64,000 bases of DNA from Ricordea florida. Taxonomy: Eukaryota; Cnidaria; Anthozoa; Corallimorpharia; Ricordeidae. The stretch is from positions 8,424,717 to 8,488,716 of the forward strand of contig OX453274.1 of NCBI GenBank assembly GCA_949710005.1. Reading direction: 5' to 3'. Positions 1 through 11,272 of the stretch are shown in pieces. The position numbers and the translations under genes were made by a program. A model generated the notes under the pieces. The model was not told the DNA's origin. It made no database searches and saw only the letters and a program-made list of their open reading frames with translations. Position 1 is the stretch's first letter. Each line of letters begins with the position of its first letter.

Positions 1-1160
1 CTGACTTTTAACCTCCGACGAAAGAAGTTTTACTACGTCGTTTCCATCTACATTCCCACAGTGCTTATCACTATTTTAAGCTGGGTATCGTTTTGGATTC
101 CGCGAAATTCGCCACCGGCAAGGGTCGCGCTCGGAATCACGACAGTTCTCGCTCTTACGACGTTAATCTTCGGCATTCAATCGTCCATGCCGAAGGTCAG
201 TTACGTGAAGGCAATCGACTGGTTTTTGTGCGTTTCGTTTCTATACGTGTTCGCTGCTCTGGTGGAATATCCAAGCTCTACGTTTGTCAAGTCCCAAGCT
301 GAGAAGTTGACCAGAAAAGGCACGAACATTCTGCGAAAAGTCAAAGGTCTTAAAAATGAACCCGAAGACATTTCAATGTCATCCAGTACCAAATATGGAA
401 GTACAGACAAACCAAGGGTGAGGCTTTTCACATTACGATTCCTACAAATCACGGTGTTCATGCGCATTACCGTCTCATTTTTATTCTGCAGCCAATTTTG
501 ACCAGCGGTCGGTGAGTCGGTATGTAGGTACTTCATGCATCTCTTAGTTTAATGTCTTTCGAATATTTTAAAATGTATTAAAAAATCTACAATATATGTC
601 ATAATATATTTAATTTTGTATAATAGGGGATATATGAAGTACATAACAACGAATTTGCGGGCTGTTGGTGAAGGGGACGCGGACCGAAATAACCCAAGAA
701 GTCGAGTCTCATTTACTTTGCAACCAACATTTCCAGACACAAAAAAAAGTAAACAACCTTGGATTTCAAGTGATATCTTTTCTGCTCACTCCCCTCGCTC
801 TACGTGCCATCCGTGTGATCCTGGAACTGGATTTAAACGCGAGCTCACATTAGAACTTATTCCTCTCACTTTTAGGATGACCAATCAGATCTTCGCAAGC
901 TTCCCAGATGCAGAAATGTAGAGAGTAACGGCTTTTCGGAGCTGTCGTCACTAGAACAAAATCTCGACAGGATTAGGGAGCAAAATGGAGGCCATTTGGG
1001 TGGACGACATTACTTGGAGGAATCCGATGCTGACTTCGTCGATAATTTTCGAGATGATGTAATAACGAACGTTGTCGATAAATATGCACGGATCGCGTTT
1101 CCTGTTTCTTACTTGCTATTTAATATATGCTACTGGATTATTTATTTAACATCAAACTGA
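1..1160 (+). CDS. Cys-loop (GABA-A/glycine-type) ligand-gated ion channel, C-terminal part
   Basis: Two exons, 1-417 (5' end outside the window) and 876-1160, joined in phase 0 across a GT/AG intron. The first exon encodes M1 (FYYVVSIYIPTVLITILSW), the M2 pore helix starting PARVALGITTVLALTT, and M3 (YVKAIDWFLCVSFLYVFAAL) followed by a basic intracellular loop. The second exon, which contains no long start-to-stop frame of its own, completes the loop and gives M4 (DKYARIAFPVSYLLFNICYW), then a stop at 1158-1160. In this family the Pro-Ala-Arg before M2 marks anion (chloride) selectivity, so an inhibitory GABA- or glycine-like receptor subunit in the plasma membrane is expected. The ligand-binding domain lies upstream of the window, so the ligand cannot be named. 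The M3-M4 loop is short, about 125 residues. Confidence 0.93.
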
Positions 1161-1781
1161 CAGTGTGATTTGAACGATCAAAGAAATTAAGATTTCCAGG
1201 TGTTCAGAGTCTTCGTTGCTTGAAGTACAATCAACTTAGTTTCAGTTTAATTATGTAAATTCTTAAAACTCTAAATTCTTAAAACTGTATATATAAAAAA
1301 AAAACTCGCAGCTACCTGTAAAGACTTGAAGCTGTCATGAGAACAGCCAGCGATTCCGGCGAAACTTTGTGTTCGAAGAGATAAGAATATCACTCAGGAC
1401 TTTATAAGGCAATGCAGTATGGTACACTACTGGGCCAGGTTGTTCGAAGCAGGGTTAAGGTAACCCAGGGTTAGTGCGAAATTTAAATGCAGATATGAGA
1501 GCTTAAAGAGCAAATTCAGTATAATTCTTTCTGAATACAATTTCATGACTATATGCTCTAAAAAAGGGAGAAAGTTATCAGAGAAAATGCTTTTTATCAC
1601 GAGGAAAAGAAAGCTGGGTTAAAAACTTAACCCTGGCTTCGCGCTAATCGGCTTTCGAACAACCGGTCCAAGGGTTGTCGCCTCACAAATTACACGCTCA
1701 AAACGGTTAAATGCGTCCAACGTGGAATTCATGAAAGGAAAAAAGAAACTTTGTTTCATGTGGCCATCAAGTTTTATCAAA
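1161..1781. mobile_element. 3' flank of the channel gene containing a TIR MITE (about 1429-1675)
   Basis: No coding signal after the channel stop. The left end GGTTGTTCGAAGCAGGGTTA near 1438 and the inverted right end finishing TTCGAACAACC near 1663 define a small non-autonomous element of about 235-245 bp. A second copy lies at 47119-47503 and carries an extra insertion. Confidence 0.6.
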
Positions 1782-2029
1782 ACTTATTATATATAGTACG
1801 CGCGCTGTGATTGGTCAATTTACCGGGCCGTTCTTCACTGTACGGCCCGCTTAATTCAAAAGCTTGTTTTGAGATATAATAAATATCTTACAAACCTCGT
1901 TTTCTCAGTCCGTACTGTAAGTTACGGATCTTCGTTTTTTCCGCTTCGCGCGCGGGCCATAAATCCGAGCGGAAAAAACTCGGTCCGTAACTTACAGTAC
2001 GGACCTCGAACTCGGTTAGTAAGAGGTAT
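1782..2029. repeat. Dispersed hairpin-rich repeat, copy 1
   Basis: About 250 bp with internal inverted pairs: a GCGGGCCGT-type hairpin and a second pair around GTAAGTTACGGA and its complement. It ends CTCGGTTAGTAAGAGGTAT. Near-identical copies are at 63612-63859 and (truncated) 51304-51540 and 49772-49836. It looks like a MITE; no frame is conserved. Confidence 0.65.
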
Positions 2030-2880
2030 GTATAACACTATTAGCGTCCAAATTAGGACAAAATGTGCGCCAAGTTGACATAGCAATACGCTGTCAGAAT
2101 GTCGCGATACACACCGAAGCGACTACGTCGTAAGACAAACGAAAAAGTTGCTATAACAACTTGGTAAGAGCTCTCGTGTTCTTCTTATTTAACTGGACCT
2201 CTACATGTAACAGCTTCATTTCTCTTGGCACTAAGGACAGTGTTTTGTTTGCGCCATTGTTCATTCCTCGGTTTGCGAACCAATAAATGAGATCATACGA
2301 CATAATGAAGTTCACCGCTTGAAAAACCTGGATCTCAAGACGTGCGCAATGACGACTACTCAAGCAAATCTCTTTGATTTTGTTCAAGTCCTTACCTTGA
2401 AGAGGAGGAACGCGCAGCTAGCAAACAAATCTTTTTAAGCGTCCTGAAATACACAAATGTTTGTATGTGCGCACCCATTTTCTCTTGCCATATAGACGTT
2501 TCAAACGCTAACTACTGGTCTTCTACAGGCGATGGAGTCGACTGGTTACGGTGCACTACACGTTCCTCTCTTCTCATAAATTCATTTCCTTAAAATGGTT
2601 CATTAATGTTCCATTCAATGACTTTTCTGTTGTTTTTCACAACTGAACTTAGGGCGGTTATATGAATGGAGGTAGCCTGCTATTTGGGTTAAATCTGTTC
2701 TTAGGCAATTTGATTTCAACTCTGTCGTCTGTAGATACCAACCCTACTAAAAGCGGTCATTTAATAGAATGCCGTGAGCTATTGAACCTCATGTCTCGTA
2801 GCAATTTTTGCTTTTATTAACTGTATACATGGAATACTGTGAATGGAAGTAGCCTGTTATTTGGGTTAAATCTATTCTTA
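2030..2880. other. Intergenic, no gene seen
   Basis: Only short uncorrelated frames and no recognisable domain. A short phrase (AGCCTGYTATTTGGGTTAAA) occurs twice, near 2674 and 2850, so some local duplication is present. Confidence 0.5.
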
Positions 2881-3125
2881 TACTGTGCCAAATGTGCGCC
2901 CATCAAGGCGCACATTTGGCACAGTAGTAAGAGCACTCGCTTTCCTCCTCTGTGACTCGGTTTCGATTCCCGCCATCTCATGTCGGTCGAATTTGTTGTT
3001 GTTGGTTCTTTCTTTATTCCGAGTGCTTTTGTCCGAATTCTCCGATTTTCTACCCGCCGTGAAAACTACCACTCCCAAATTCGAATTCCGCGATCGGGGA
3101 TTTAAAGGGACCACAGTATTTTGCT
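2881..3125 (+). repeat. 20-bp-arm palindrome joined to a diverged tRNA-derived SINE
   Basis: Positions 2881-2900 and 2907-2926 are perfect reverse complements around a 6-nt loop. Directly after comes AGTAAGAGCACTCGC and then GGTTTCGATTCCCG, resembling A and B boxes of a tRNA-type pol III promoter about 35 bp apart. The remainder resembles the + orientation of the SINE family seen at 28545-29080, but diverged. Confidence 0.5.
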
Positions 3126-3128
3126 TTA

Positions 3129-3408
3129 GGGACGGACCATTAGAAAAGTGACGGGGGGGGGTGGGGAATTTTCAGCTTGCACGAATTTTTTTTTTCGCTC
3201 ACTGCTTGTGCAGGAATTTTTTTTCAGGTGAACCCCTCTGCACGAATTTTTTTTACTACGTGTGAAAAAGTCACAATTGGACCTTCCTTCTGCATGAATT
3301 TTTTTTTTTACCTTCTTCTTTCCATGAATTTTTTTTCTTGGCATTTTCTCTTGCATGATTTATTTTTGTTCCCCCCCCCCCCCCATCACTTTTCTAATGG
3401 TCCGTCCC
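3129..3408. mobile_element. TIR MITE with TTA target duplication, copy 1
   Basis: Terminal inverted repeat GGGACGGACCATTAGAAAAG at the left and its reverse complement at the right. TTA flanks both sides (3126-3128, 3409-3411), as expected for PIF/Harbinger-type insertion. The interior holds six spaced repeats of TGCAYGAA followed by a T run, bounded by G and C homopolymers. Copies at 50360-50624 and 54966-55232. Confidence 0.8.
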
Positions 3409-3411
3409 TTA

Positions 3412-4306
3412 ATTGTTATGTCTCCCCTGCCTCTGACATCTGTGTATAAAGGCGAAGTGGGGGCCCATCTCTGGGGGCATTCCTCTCCTTTATTTCTTGA
3501 TCGGGCGTTTTGTCAGACACAGTTATTTTTAGAAAAGCCCTTCGCGCGAAATGGTGGTGTTTTTCACCGAGGTTCGCACATGCAGGCAAAAGCAATATAC
3601 CTGCCAAAAAGGAGCTCTCCTTCATATTTGATTTATTTTCTCGATGGGTTTCTAGAAATAACTAGGTCCTTCAAAACGCCCGATCCAAAAGGTAACAGGG
3701 AAGAGGACCGCGCATAGGAATAGGCTCCTGGGCGAAGCTATTAAGATTCATTTTGCGTATCAGCAGGTTTTATTAATTACAGGCTACCGACAAATAGCGC
3801 TAAAACGTAGTCACAGATGGGGAAATTATTAACAGGAGGAAATATAAGTTTCCTTCATTTTTACTTTCCTCACGCTAAATGTGAATCAGTATCGTTTCTT
3901 TTTGCTTTCTATTATCTACTTTCTTTGTTTCTCTTTTGCGCTGCACTCTTGTTTGCTACAACTCTTTCTCTGGAATTCTTGTTTCTCCCGGAGTTCGAGG
4001 GTAAAAGAGACTTTGTTTTTCCTTGTAGTGACGTCTGCCTTCTTTGAAGTGAAGGACTGCTTACTCGAATAGCTTTCGAGCTCTTGATGCTGAGGCTGTC
4101 GCTTTCGCATTTCGAAAGACGCTCTGCGAACAAAGCAGACAAAAAAGTAGTGGCAGAATATTTATAGAGAGTCCTGAAAAGGGGGAGGGGATACCAATTT
4201 CATTTCCCAGCTCATTCTTTTTTTCGAATCTCACTTCCTAGGGCTCAAATCCCATTTCCACTGGCAGAATTCGGAAAAATATTCCCATTCCCAGTGACCT
4301 AGAAGT
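3412..4306. other. Intergenic, no gene seen
   Basis: Low-information sequence with frames open on both strands by chance. I see no splice-supported coding region and no full repeat boundary. Confidence 0.45.
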
Positions 4307-4664
4307 GATTATCGGTGAATATTCACCGATAATCACTGTTTTAGTATAAATACACAGGTGATTATTTCAAAAAAAGAAAAGAAAAAGCATTGTGCAACTC
4401 GAAAAAATTCTATTTCATTGGCCGTGTTTTCACGAGCGCTATTTTAGGTCGCTTAGCGAGTGACAACTGGAAATCTCGTGAAAACAGTTGCTCTTCCTAC
4501 TCGCTTAAAGTTAAGCGAGTCGGCAAACTTCAATGCAATTCTCATTAAATTTAAGCCACCAAACCAGGTAGCTTAAGCGAGTCGGCAATTAATTTCCACC
4601 AATGGGAAGCAACTTGCGGTCATTCATCTGACAAGGCCGTCAAATCGGAAATACAACACGCGTT

Positions 4665-5252
4665 CTATTTCTGTTCCTCCCGCAAAACTTCTGTGGCCAA
4701 CGCAAAAGCGGTCGTCAGAAGTGCTGAGCAAAATTCATCTTTTAATTTGAGCGCAGTGCATCTTCCAACTCCGAAAACAAGTCCCGTAGTTCGGTATGAG
4801 TTTCCTGTTGCAAGCCGCCACAAAGCAACTGCTACTAGCTTCTCCACCGGAATGGCAGGTCTCATGTTTGTGTCTTGTCGAACTAAATGCGGTCCAACCA
4901 AATTGCAGACAAACTGGAAGGTCTGTCTCGAGATTCGGAAATGTTCTTGCCAAATGTTATCTGCGTATTGGTTTAAAACCATATTCTCAAACCAAAATTG
5001 TGGCCTTTCCAGAACCCACGCAACTTTCCTTCTGCGGCATATCTTTCTGCGAGGATGATAAAAGTAAGCTTCTATTACTCTTCTCCTGCTTCTTAGTGCA
5101 AGCAATCTCAGCCTTTGCTGAAATCTGTTCCTTCGTCGAAAGAAAACTAAGCGCATATAAACCGTGATTAAGAGAAGAAGGACGAACAAGCGAGCTTCGT
5201 TTGGATCTCCCGCCATATTATTCAAATTGATTAATTCGCGCGCGTGGTCCAC
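4665..5252 (-). pseudogene. HARBI1-like transposase, N-terminal 195 residues only
   Basis: The - strand frame starts with a Met at 5252. It has a basic region (FFRRRNRFQQRLRLLALRSR), then FRISRQTFQFVCNLVGPHL and the family hallmark DTNMRPAIPVEKLVAVALWR followed by LATGNSYRTTGLVFGVGR, the helix-turn-helix part of Harbinger transposases. The frame stops before the DDE nuclease domain, which would normally follow for 150 or more residues, so the product cannot be an active nuclease. It could still bind DNA if expressed. A domesticated short gene is possible but nothing supports it; the TIRs and 3-bp duplication argue for a plain deletion derivative. Confidence 0.8.
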
Positions 5253-5345
5253 TCAAATTACTGTAAGATGAAATTTAATCTTACTCGTGAAAACACCTAT
5301 CTATATTTTAAGTCACAGAGTCTGTAAACAAAACACCTTCAGGAA

Positions 5346-5470
5346 TAACCTGCGATCAGGCGATTTTTTTTTGGTTTTTGGTTTTTTGTTTTTTTGGCGG
5401 TATTTTTTTTTTTCCCCCGCCAAAAAAACAAAAAACCAAAAACCAAAAAAAATCGCCTGATCGCAGGTTA
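5346..5470. mobile_element. Fold-back palindrome with 9-10 bp target duplication
   Basis: Arms 5346-5400 and 5417-5470 are reverse complements apart from one base in a T/A run; the loop is T- and C-rich. CTTCAGGAA(T) flanks both sides (from 5337 and from 5471). The duplication length fits Mutator-like or fold-back elements. It sits inside the right part of the Harbinger copy. Confidence 0.8.
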
Positions 5471-5665
5471 CTTCAGGAATGTTAAGCGAGACAAGCGCTG
5501 TCGTGAAAACACAACCATTATAAGCGCGCTAACGACTGGCAGCCATTTTGTTCGTCGAGGTGATGATCGGCTCATAATCCGAGATAGCGAACCAATCAGA
5601 GCGCGCGGTTTTGTATAATCACCTGAGTATTTATACTAAATCCCATTATTCACCGAGACTTAACT

Positions 5666-6409
5666 CATTTCCGACGGTCCAAAAATCAAGCAAATTGACG
5701 GACATTTCATTTTTATTTAATATCTCCGCAGATATTTACAGCAGTGATCAATGATATACCTCATTTTGAAGGGTACCAAATAGGCTTTCCAAACATGTAT
5801 ATTTCACATTCTAGTAAGCAATAATATTTTCCACAAAAATTTAGCATGTTGCCTAATTTACATAACCTATGCATACAATTTGCATATAAATCCCCATAAA
5901 CCAAGATGCCAGCCAATTGATGAAAAGAGTTAAAAGAAAAAAGTTTTCTTTTTTTATCTGGTATTATTTCTTTCAAATCTGCTTGAAAAATAGCAAATAC
6001 AGAGTTTAATACAATTTAATTTCTATAAGCCATTTTTACAAACACAAAATCGATAAAAGTTTGTTTTTCAAAATTTCCGGGGAGCTATATCCATATGGGA
6101 ATGTCCGTCAGAGTATGATGTCAAATGATAGGAAAAACCCTCCTCCTTAACCTCTCCTCACGCTCTCAAATCAGAATTTAAAAATTCGTCATGCATCTGT
6201 CACTAAAGTATACGAGCTAAAATTCACCAGGTGATTGGGTGCGTTCATTTACTTCCTGTGTGCCAAATTTGGAAGCAAAAGGAAGTAACGTAATATTTTG
6301 GTAAGTTTTCTAAATCATGGGTCGTACAAGACCCCATGATCGTGCGTATGTCGGAAACGAGTTAAGAGAATTTAACACAAAATTTTGACCACTGTGATGA
6401 CGCGTACTC
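5666..6409. other. AT-rich intergenic, no gene seen
   Basis: Nothing recognisable beyond A/T-rich sequence; the open frames are short and have no domain signal. Confidence 0.45.
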
Positions 6410-6665
6410 GTTGTCGATAAGAGTATAGACAACGCTAAACCACATTCGATTTGTTTTTTACCACAATAGCAACGTTAAAAAAGTCAAAGAAAATGTTTTT
6501 TTTTTCAGAGCGTGACCAAGATCGTGACACAAAGAAAGAGCAAGCGTTGTCTATAACTTTCTCACAATCTGATTGGTTTATTCTCCAAAATGAGCGTTTC
6601 TGATTGGCTACTGCTTTGCGTGACACATTGACGCGAGCAGCGTTGTCCAGACTCTTATCGACAAC
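6410..6665. mobile_element. TIR MITE
   Basis: GTTGTCGATAAGAGTATAGA at 6410 is matched by the inverted right end AGACTCTTATCGACAAC (to 6665). The interior is non-coding. Confidence 0.65.
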
Positions 6666-7302
6666 GGCAAATTAGCCAATCAGATTGCGAGATTAGTAGC
6701 AATTGTGGTAAAAATTTGTTTCAATATATACTCATGAAGTAACCTCGCCGGCCACATTAAGTTGAAGGTAAAAATGTATTTCAACAATGGCCTGTTACAC
6801 GTGCACTTTACCAAAACTCATTGACATAAGGCTTTGCCAGAACCAGCGAACGAGGTTTGTCGTGCCTTTAACCCTTTAAGCCCCAATAGTATCTTTATAG
6901 ATTTTACTCTGGCCAACGCCAGAAGATTTTACTCGTCACAGGGAGACCCCTTGGGGCTTAAAGGGTTACAAACTATCTCCTTACCCCTTTAAGCCCCAAT
7001 AGTGTCTTTATAGATTTTACTCTGGTTAACGCCAGACGATTTTACTTGTCACAGGGAGACCCCTTGGGGCTTAAAGGGTTAAAAAACTATCTCCTTAACC
7101 ATTTAAGCCCCAATAGTATCTTTATAGATTTTACTCTGGCCAACGCCAGACGATTTTACTTGTCACAGGGAGACCCCTTGGGGCTTAAAGGGTTAAAAAA
7201 CTATCTCCTTAACCCTTTAAGCCCCAATAGTGTCTTTATAGATTTTACTCTGGTTAACGCCAGACGATTTTACCTTTCACAGGGAGACCCCTTGGGGCTT
7301 AA

Positions 7303-9014
7303 CCCTTTTCCTCCCATGGGTATGCTAATTAATTTTCACAAAAAACACAACACCGTTAACTAATGGCTGTAAGTTGAGCTACATTTAGTCAATTTCCATA
7401 TATCATAGCTCATTTTGAAGTTTAGAGAATTGCCTACACATTGAACCAACAAATTATGCCTGTCCCTTTTAATACAAGTTTCTCACTTTATCCTCAAAGT
7501 TGGCATATGGCAATAAGTAACACTAAAATAAATTCTTAGTTCACAATAATTCAGCTCTGAAACCAAAAAACTATCCAATAATAACATAATAGTAATTTTT
7601 GTCATGTCAAAGGAATGACCTTTAAGATAAACAACAAATATTTGACATATTGATAGAAAAAAACTTCTTACGGCCCTCAAATGGTAATACAATTTTCATT
7701 GTTAATTCAAATTCTGTAAGTCATTTCAAAAATTACTCACGTGCAGATTCAACAGCAACTTAATTCTCATAAGGGTATCAATTTATACAGACAGATCCAA
7801 ATAACCTTCCTGAGCACAACTGCCTTCTCTAAGCTTTTCTAAATGTCTAAGTTAATGATTAACCAACCGAAAAACACAGCCAGGTCTATAATCCCAGGAA
7901 GGATAGGTACAAAGAATAAACAATTTGAAAATATATATTTTTGAACAAGAAAACACTAAATTAATATTTCTTATCAGCAAAGACATACCAGTGCTACAAT
8001 GTCAGTATGCTATTGGCAAAGGTGTGCCACGATTACAGCAATAAACAGTTTTTGACAACCATCAGCCAATGTTCCGCTACTTTATTGGAGAGTTCATTGT
8101 CTCATCTGCCTAGGTCTTTCTCCTGCAAAGGGTCTGCCAGGATTCTGTGGCTTAAGACATGGGTTGCTGGTTGCTGTTTGAAGTATCTCATCAGTGGACC
8201 AGTAACTATGTATGGTAGGCTTGTTTACCAGCCCCATGGCTAAAATCAAGGCAATAAATGCTCCCATTTCATCTTCCTCTACTTCATGCCAAGCCATGCG
8301 GTGTTTATCTGGGTTTTTGGCTTGCTCCTGGGCAGCATACAAATTTGTTTGTAGCAAAACTACATCAAATACAGCTTCAGTATAAAACAGACAAAAATAA
8401 CACACTGGGTACTGTTGATGTGCTCCCATTCGAGCTTTAGGCCCTGTACGTTGGGTGAAAGGCAGGTCTGAATGCGTCGTGATGTCTTCTAGCCAAACAG
8501 GTTTCGCTCACAACATCGTTTGCGCCTTGTGCTGTACGTCTCCGCTTCCTGGAAGGCTCTGGTTGTTCTAATTCTTCATTTTCGTCACTTTCTTCAGCCT
8601 CAGAGTCAGTCTGATAAAATTCTGAGTCAATTTCCTCGTCAGACTCTCGGTCTAAATATGCTGTGCCTATAGCTACAGAAGTCAAAGGCTTTCATCTTCA
8701 TCTACGAACACTAAATCCACGTTTTGAGAAGTCTCTGCAGCCGAATTCGCTATAAATTCACTTCCAGAAATTGAAGCCATTGCTGATCAGCTGTTTCTGA
8801 AGTTCGCGGGAAGACTCGAACAGGAAAAAATTGAAAATTTTTCGGGCAAAAGCAGGGAAATTCACATGAAAAGCATTGAGAAAACGACAAAAAATGACCA
8901 GGCGTCAAACGAGTTAGAGGGGGGTTATTAAAATCACGTATTTCACCCCTAGCGGGCTCAATATTGGTCACCTGCATTTACCGTCACACATGTGTGACGT
9001 TGGGAGGAAAAGGG
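7303..9014 (-). mobile_element. piggyBac element, about 1.7 kb, internally deleted
   Basis: The ends are CCCTTTTCCTCCC (left) and GGGAGGAAAAGGG (right), with TTAA on both sides (7299-7302, 9015-9018). Removing the element and one TTAA restores an intact array unit, identical in layout to its neighbours. The element carries the broken transposase at 8094-8685. It is shorter than a full transposase gene plus ends would need. Confidence 0.9.
8094..8685 (-). pseudogene. piggyBac transposase remnant, frameshifted and C-terminally truncated
   Basis: Two - strand pieces in different frames. 8685-8437 gives an acidic N-terminus (DRESDEEIDSEFYQTDSEAE) and a basic patch (SRKRRRTAQG). 8429-8094 gives AVFDVVLLQTNLYAAQEQAK and WHEVEEDEMGAFIALILAMG followed by YWSTDEIL, characteristic of the region leading into the piggyBac transposase DDD domain. 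None of the catalytic Asp-containing blocks follows, and the cysteine-rich C-terminus is missing. It is non-functional as a transposase and belongs to the flanking TTAA element. Confidence 0.85.
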
Positions 9015-9499
9015 TTAAAGGGTTAAAAAACTATCTCCTTAACCCTTTAAGCCCCAATAGTATCTTTATAGATTTTACTCTGGCCAACGCCAGACGATTT
9101 TACTTGTCACAGGGAGACCCCTTGGGGCTTAAAGGGTTAAAAAACTATCTCCTTAACCCTTTAAGCCCCAATAGTGTCTTTATAGATTTTACTCTGGTTA
9201 ACGCCAGACGATTTTACTTGTCACAGGGAGACCCCTCGCGGCTTAAAGGGTTAAGGAGCTGTGTGATTATAGGTTATATATTCACTTGACCTATTTACCC
9301 ACCAAGAAACTCTGGGTTCACTATGAACATATCATTCAACATTGGTGTGTAGCTAGGTCCCTCATCTTCGCCTCTCTCTGTTGTGTTCATTGAAACAAGA
9401 ACGTTAGTTTCAAGTAATGTCACCGGGTCAAACGTTGGTTCTTATCATGTATAGCGTCCTAACTTTGTCAGCAAAGTCTTACCATTAGTTACCATGACA

Positions 9500-9910
9500 T
9501 TACTTCAAGTTATTGGAGAGCTACTTAACAACGCTGTGCTTTCAATTGATACTGTTTGCTTTAGTATTTCGTGTGGTTCTACCTTTATCGTGGTTAAAAC
9601 CGCATACAGATTTACCACTTTTTGGAACATTCTTATACAATAATGTCCTGCGGTTATATGCAGTATGGTTTTACTGAAATTTTTTATATTTATATCAAAC
9701 CATGTAGTGTGACCATTCTTTGGAACGCTACTGAACAGTACTATTTTGTGGTACTGTTTGTTTTACTATACAGTGTGGTTCTAACTTTTTCATCTGTGGA
9801 TCAAACCATGTAATGTGACCGTTCTTTGAAAAGCTACTGAACAGTACTGTACTGTGGTGATGTTCCTCGGTTTTACTATACGGTTAGGTTCTAACTGTTT
9901 TGACTCATCG
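9500..9910 (+). repeat. 106-bp satellite array, locus 1 of 6
   Basis: About two recognisable units and diverged fragments. The unit runs from CAAACCATGYAGTGTGACCA through CTACTGAACAGTACTGTACT to CTAACTTTTTCATCTGTGGA. Other arrays: 21117-21420 (+), 36325-36690 (-), 43505-43640 (+), 49845-50125 (-), 56698-57745 (-). Confidence 0.8.
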
Positions 9911-11226
9911 GTTCCATTTGCGTCTTAAATCCCACTAAGAAGTTAGTTTTAAAATGTTGCACAAAGTGTAAATACAACATAACATATCTAATTCCCGAAC
10001 GCGACTATTATAGACCCAAACGATCGACCCACAGACCAAAGAGATACAGCTTCGGTTTTCAAACTGGGTCAAAAAGCTTAACCTTTGAGGTCGAACAACC
10101 TGTATATCTTTTTAATAAACAAGGGTGGTTACGCCCCAGGAGCCAGGGTTAATAACATTAAATAAATAATTGATTAATTTGACCTAAAAGGCTATGCTTT
10201 TTGACCCAGCCTTGATAGCAGCATTATACACTTTCGTATGACACATTTTGACAAATTTATCTAGAACTCATCGGCAAAACGCCTGTTAACATTTTCCATA
10301 AGGCGGTAAAGTTACTTACGCAGAAACGACCATTACGTTTTCAATATTTACCACCTCGGGGTTCGTACGAAAATCCCAGCTAATTTAAACACCTTTCTTT
10401 GCATTGCTAGCCCGGAGGGGATTCAGTTTGTGGAAAGTTGATGTGGGGTAGCTGGGATTTTAATAGAGTTTCCTTCAACTGTTCAATTAAAGCTCAATTT
10501 GCTTATTTGATTTTTGCAACCTTTTGTTATCTTGAAGTTTTTGCGTATTAACCAGGCGCGTAACCATTATTTTTTTTCTTTTTTCAGGTACGCCAAAGTT
10601 GGATATTAATTGTCCGAGCAATTCGTCGGGTGATGTATAATTGTCCGAGCAATATATTCCTACAAAATTTCAGGTACGCCAAGGCGTATTTTCGCACTAC
10701 TACGCGCCTGTTAACTGTTGCAATTGGAAGGATAACTGTTTAGAGAAAGGGGCGGCAACAGCAAGACTCCACCCTAAAAATGTAATTGATGGGAAAGTTG
10801 TTAATTTGTTTATCGGTGCATACTGTGCATGTCTCTCTTTACATTTCGTAAAGGCAATGTGGCTTGGGCTGGACTATTTTAGTGTTTTTAGGTCCCCTGT
10901 CTCAATTCTCAAGTTTGTTTCTTCGTTTCTAACTTGATTTCAATATATCGGTTTGCGAGATCTACACCGCAGATAATTTATAAGTTCTTTGTGCAATAAC
11001 TCTTTAGATAACCTCGTCATTAGTTCTTTTCATTTCAGTGCATTTTACATTTCAAACTCTCTCGCTGTTTTTCTAGATTAATCATCACATCAGTCTAACA
11101 AGATAGTTTTCACCTGGTCGTTAAAAGTCAATAATCTCGCAGGCAGATTGCTTTCTTCGAGTTTTGTTTTGAGAAATCCAGCTTAGCCAATGGCTCGCCT
11201 AAACCATTACGAAGTCTTTTGAAAAG

Positions 11227-11272
<46 letters not shown>

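Larger units (their letters stand above)
4420..5516 (-). mobile_element. PIF/Harbinger-type element, internally deleted
   Basis: The left terminus GGCCGTGTTTTCACGA at 4420 and the inverted right terminus (read from 5516) GGTTGTGTTTTCACGA form the TIR, with ATT flanking both sides (4417-4419, 5517-5519). It holds the transposase remnant at 4665-5252. At 1.1 kb it is too short for a full two-gene Harbinger. The cut-and-paste class is inferred from the TIR, the 3-bp duplication and the HARBI1-like protein. Confidence 0.75.
4308..5660. mobile_element. Outer element of a nested transposon cluster
   Basis: The arms at about 4310-4365 and 5615-5657 are inverted relative to each other. Both contain TTTAGTATAAATACNCAGGT preceded by CGGTGAATA; the left arm has an additional self-palindrome (4312-4336). 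Everything between them (the Harbinger copy and its fold-back) is read as later insertion into a small AT-rich MITE. The exact ends are uncertain. Confidence 0.55.
6870..9258. repeat. Six-unit tandem array of a palindrome-ended repeat (A/B alternating), split by piggyBac
   Basis: Each unit of about 100 bp opens AACCCTTTAAGCCCCA and closes TGGGGCTTAAAGGGTT, with a spacer of about 15 bp (AAAAAACTATCTCC). Two unit types alternate: A (AGTATC and GGCCAAC) and B (AGTGTC and GGTTAAC), in the order A B A B then, beyond the piggyBac insert, A B. The array therefore grew as AB dimers of about 230 bp. Frames through it are repeat artefacts. Confidence 0.85.

Noticed and set aside
6870..9258. Palindromic repeats with regular spacing, like a CRISPR array
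   Set aside because: The repeats are about 100 bp, the spacers are nearly identical to each other, and the setting is eukaryotic. A tandem array with a piggyBac insertion explains it.
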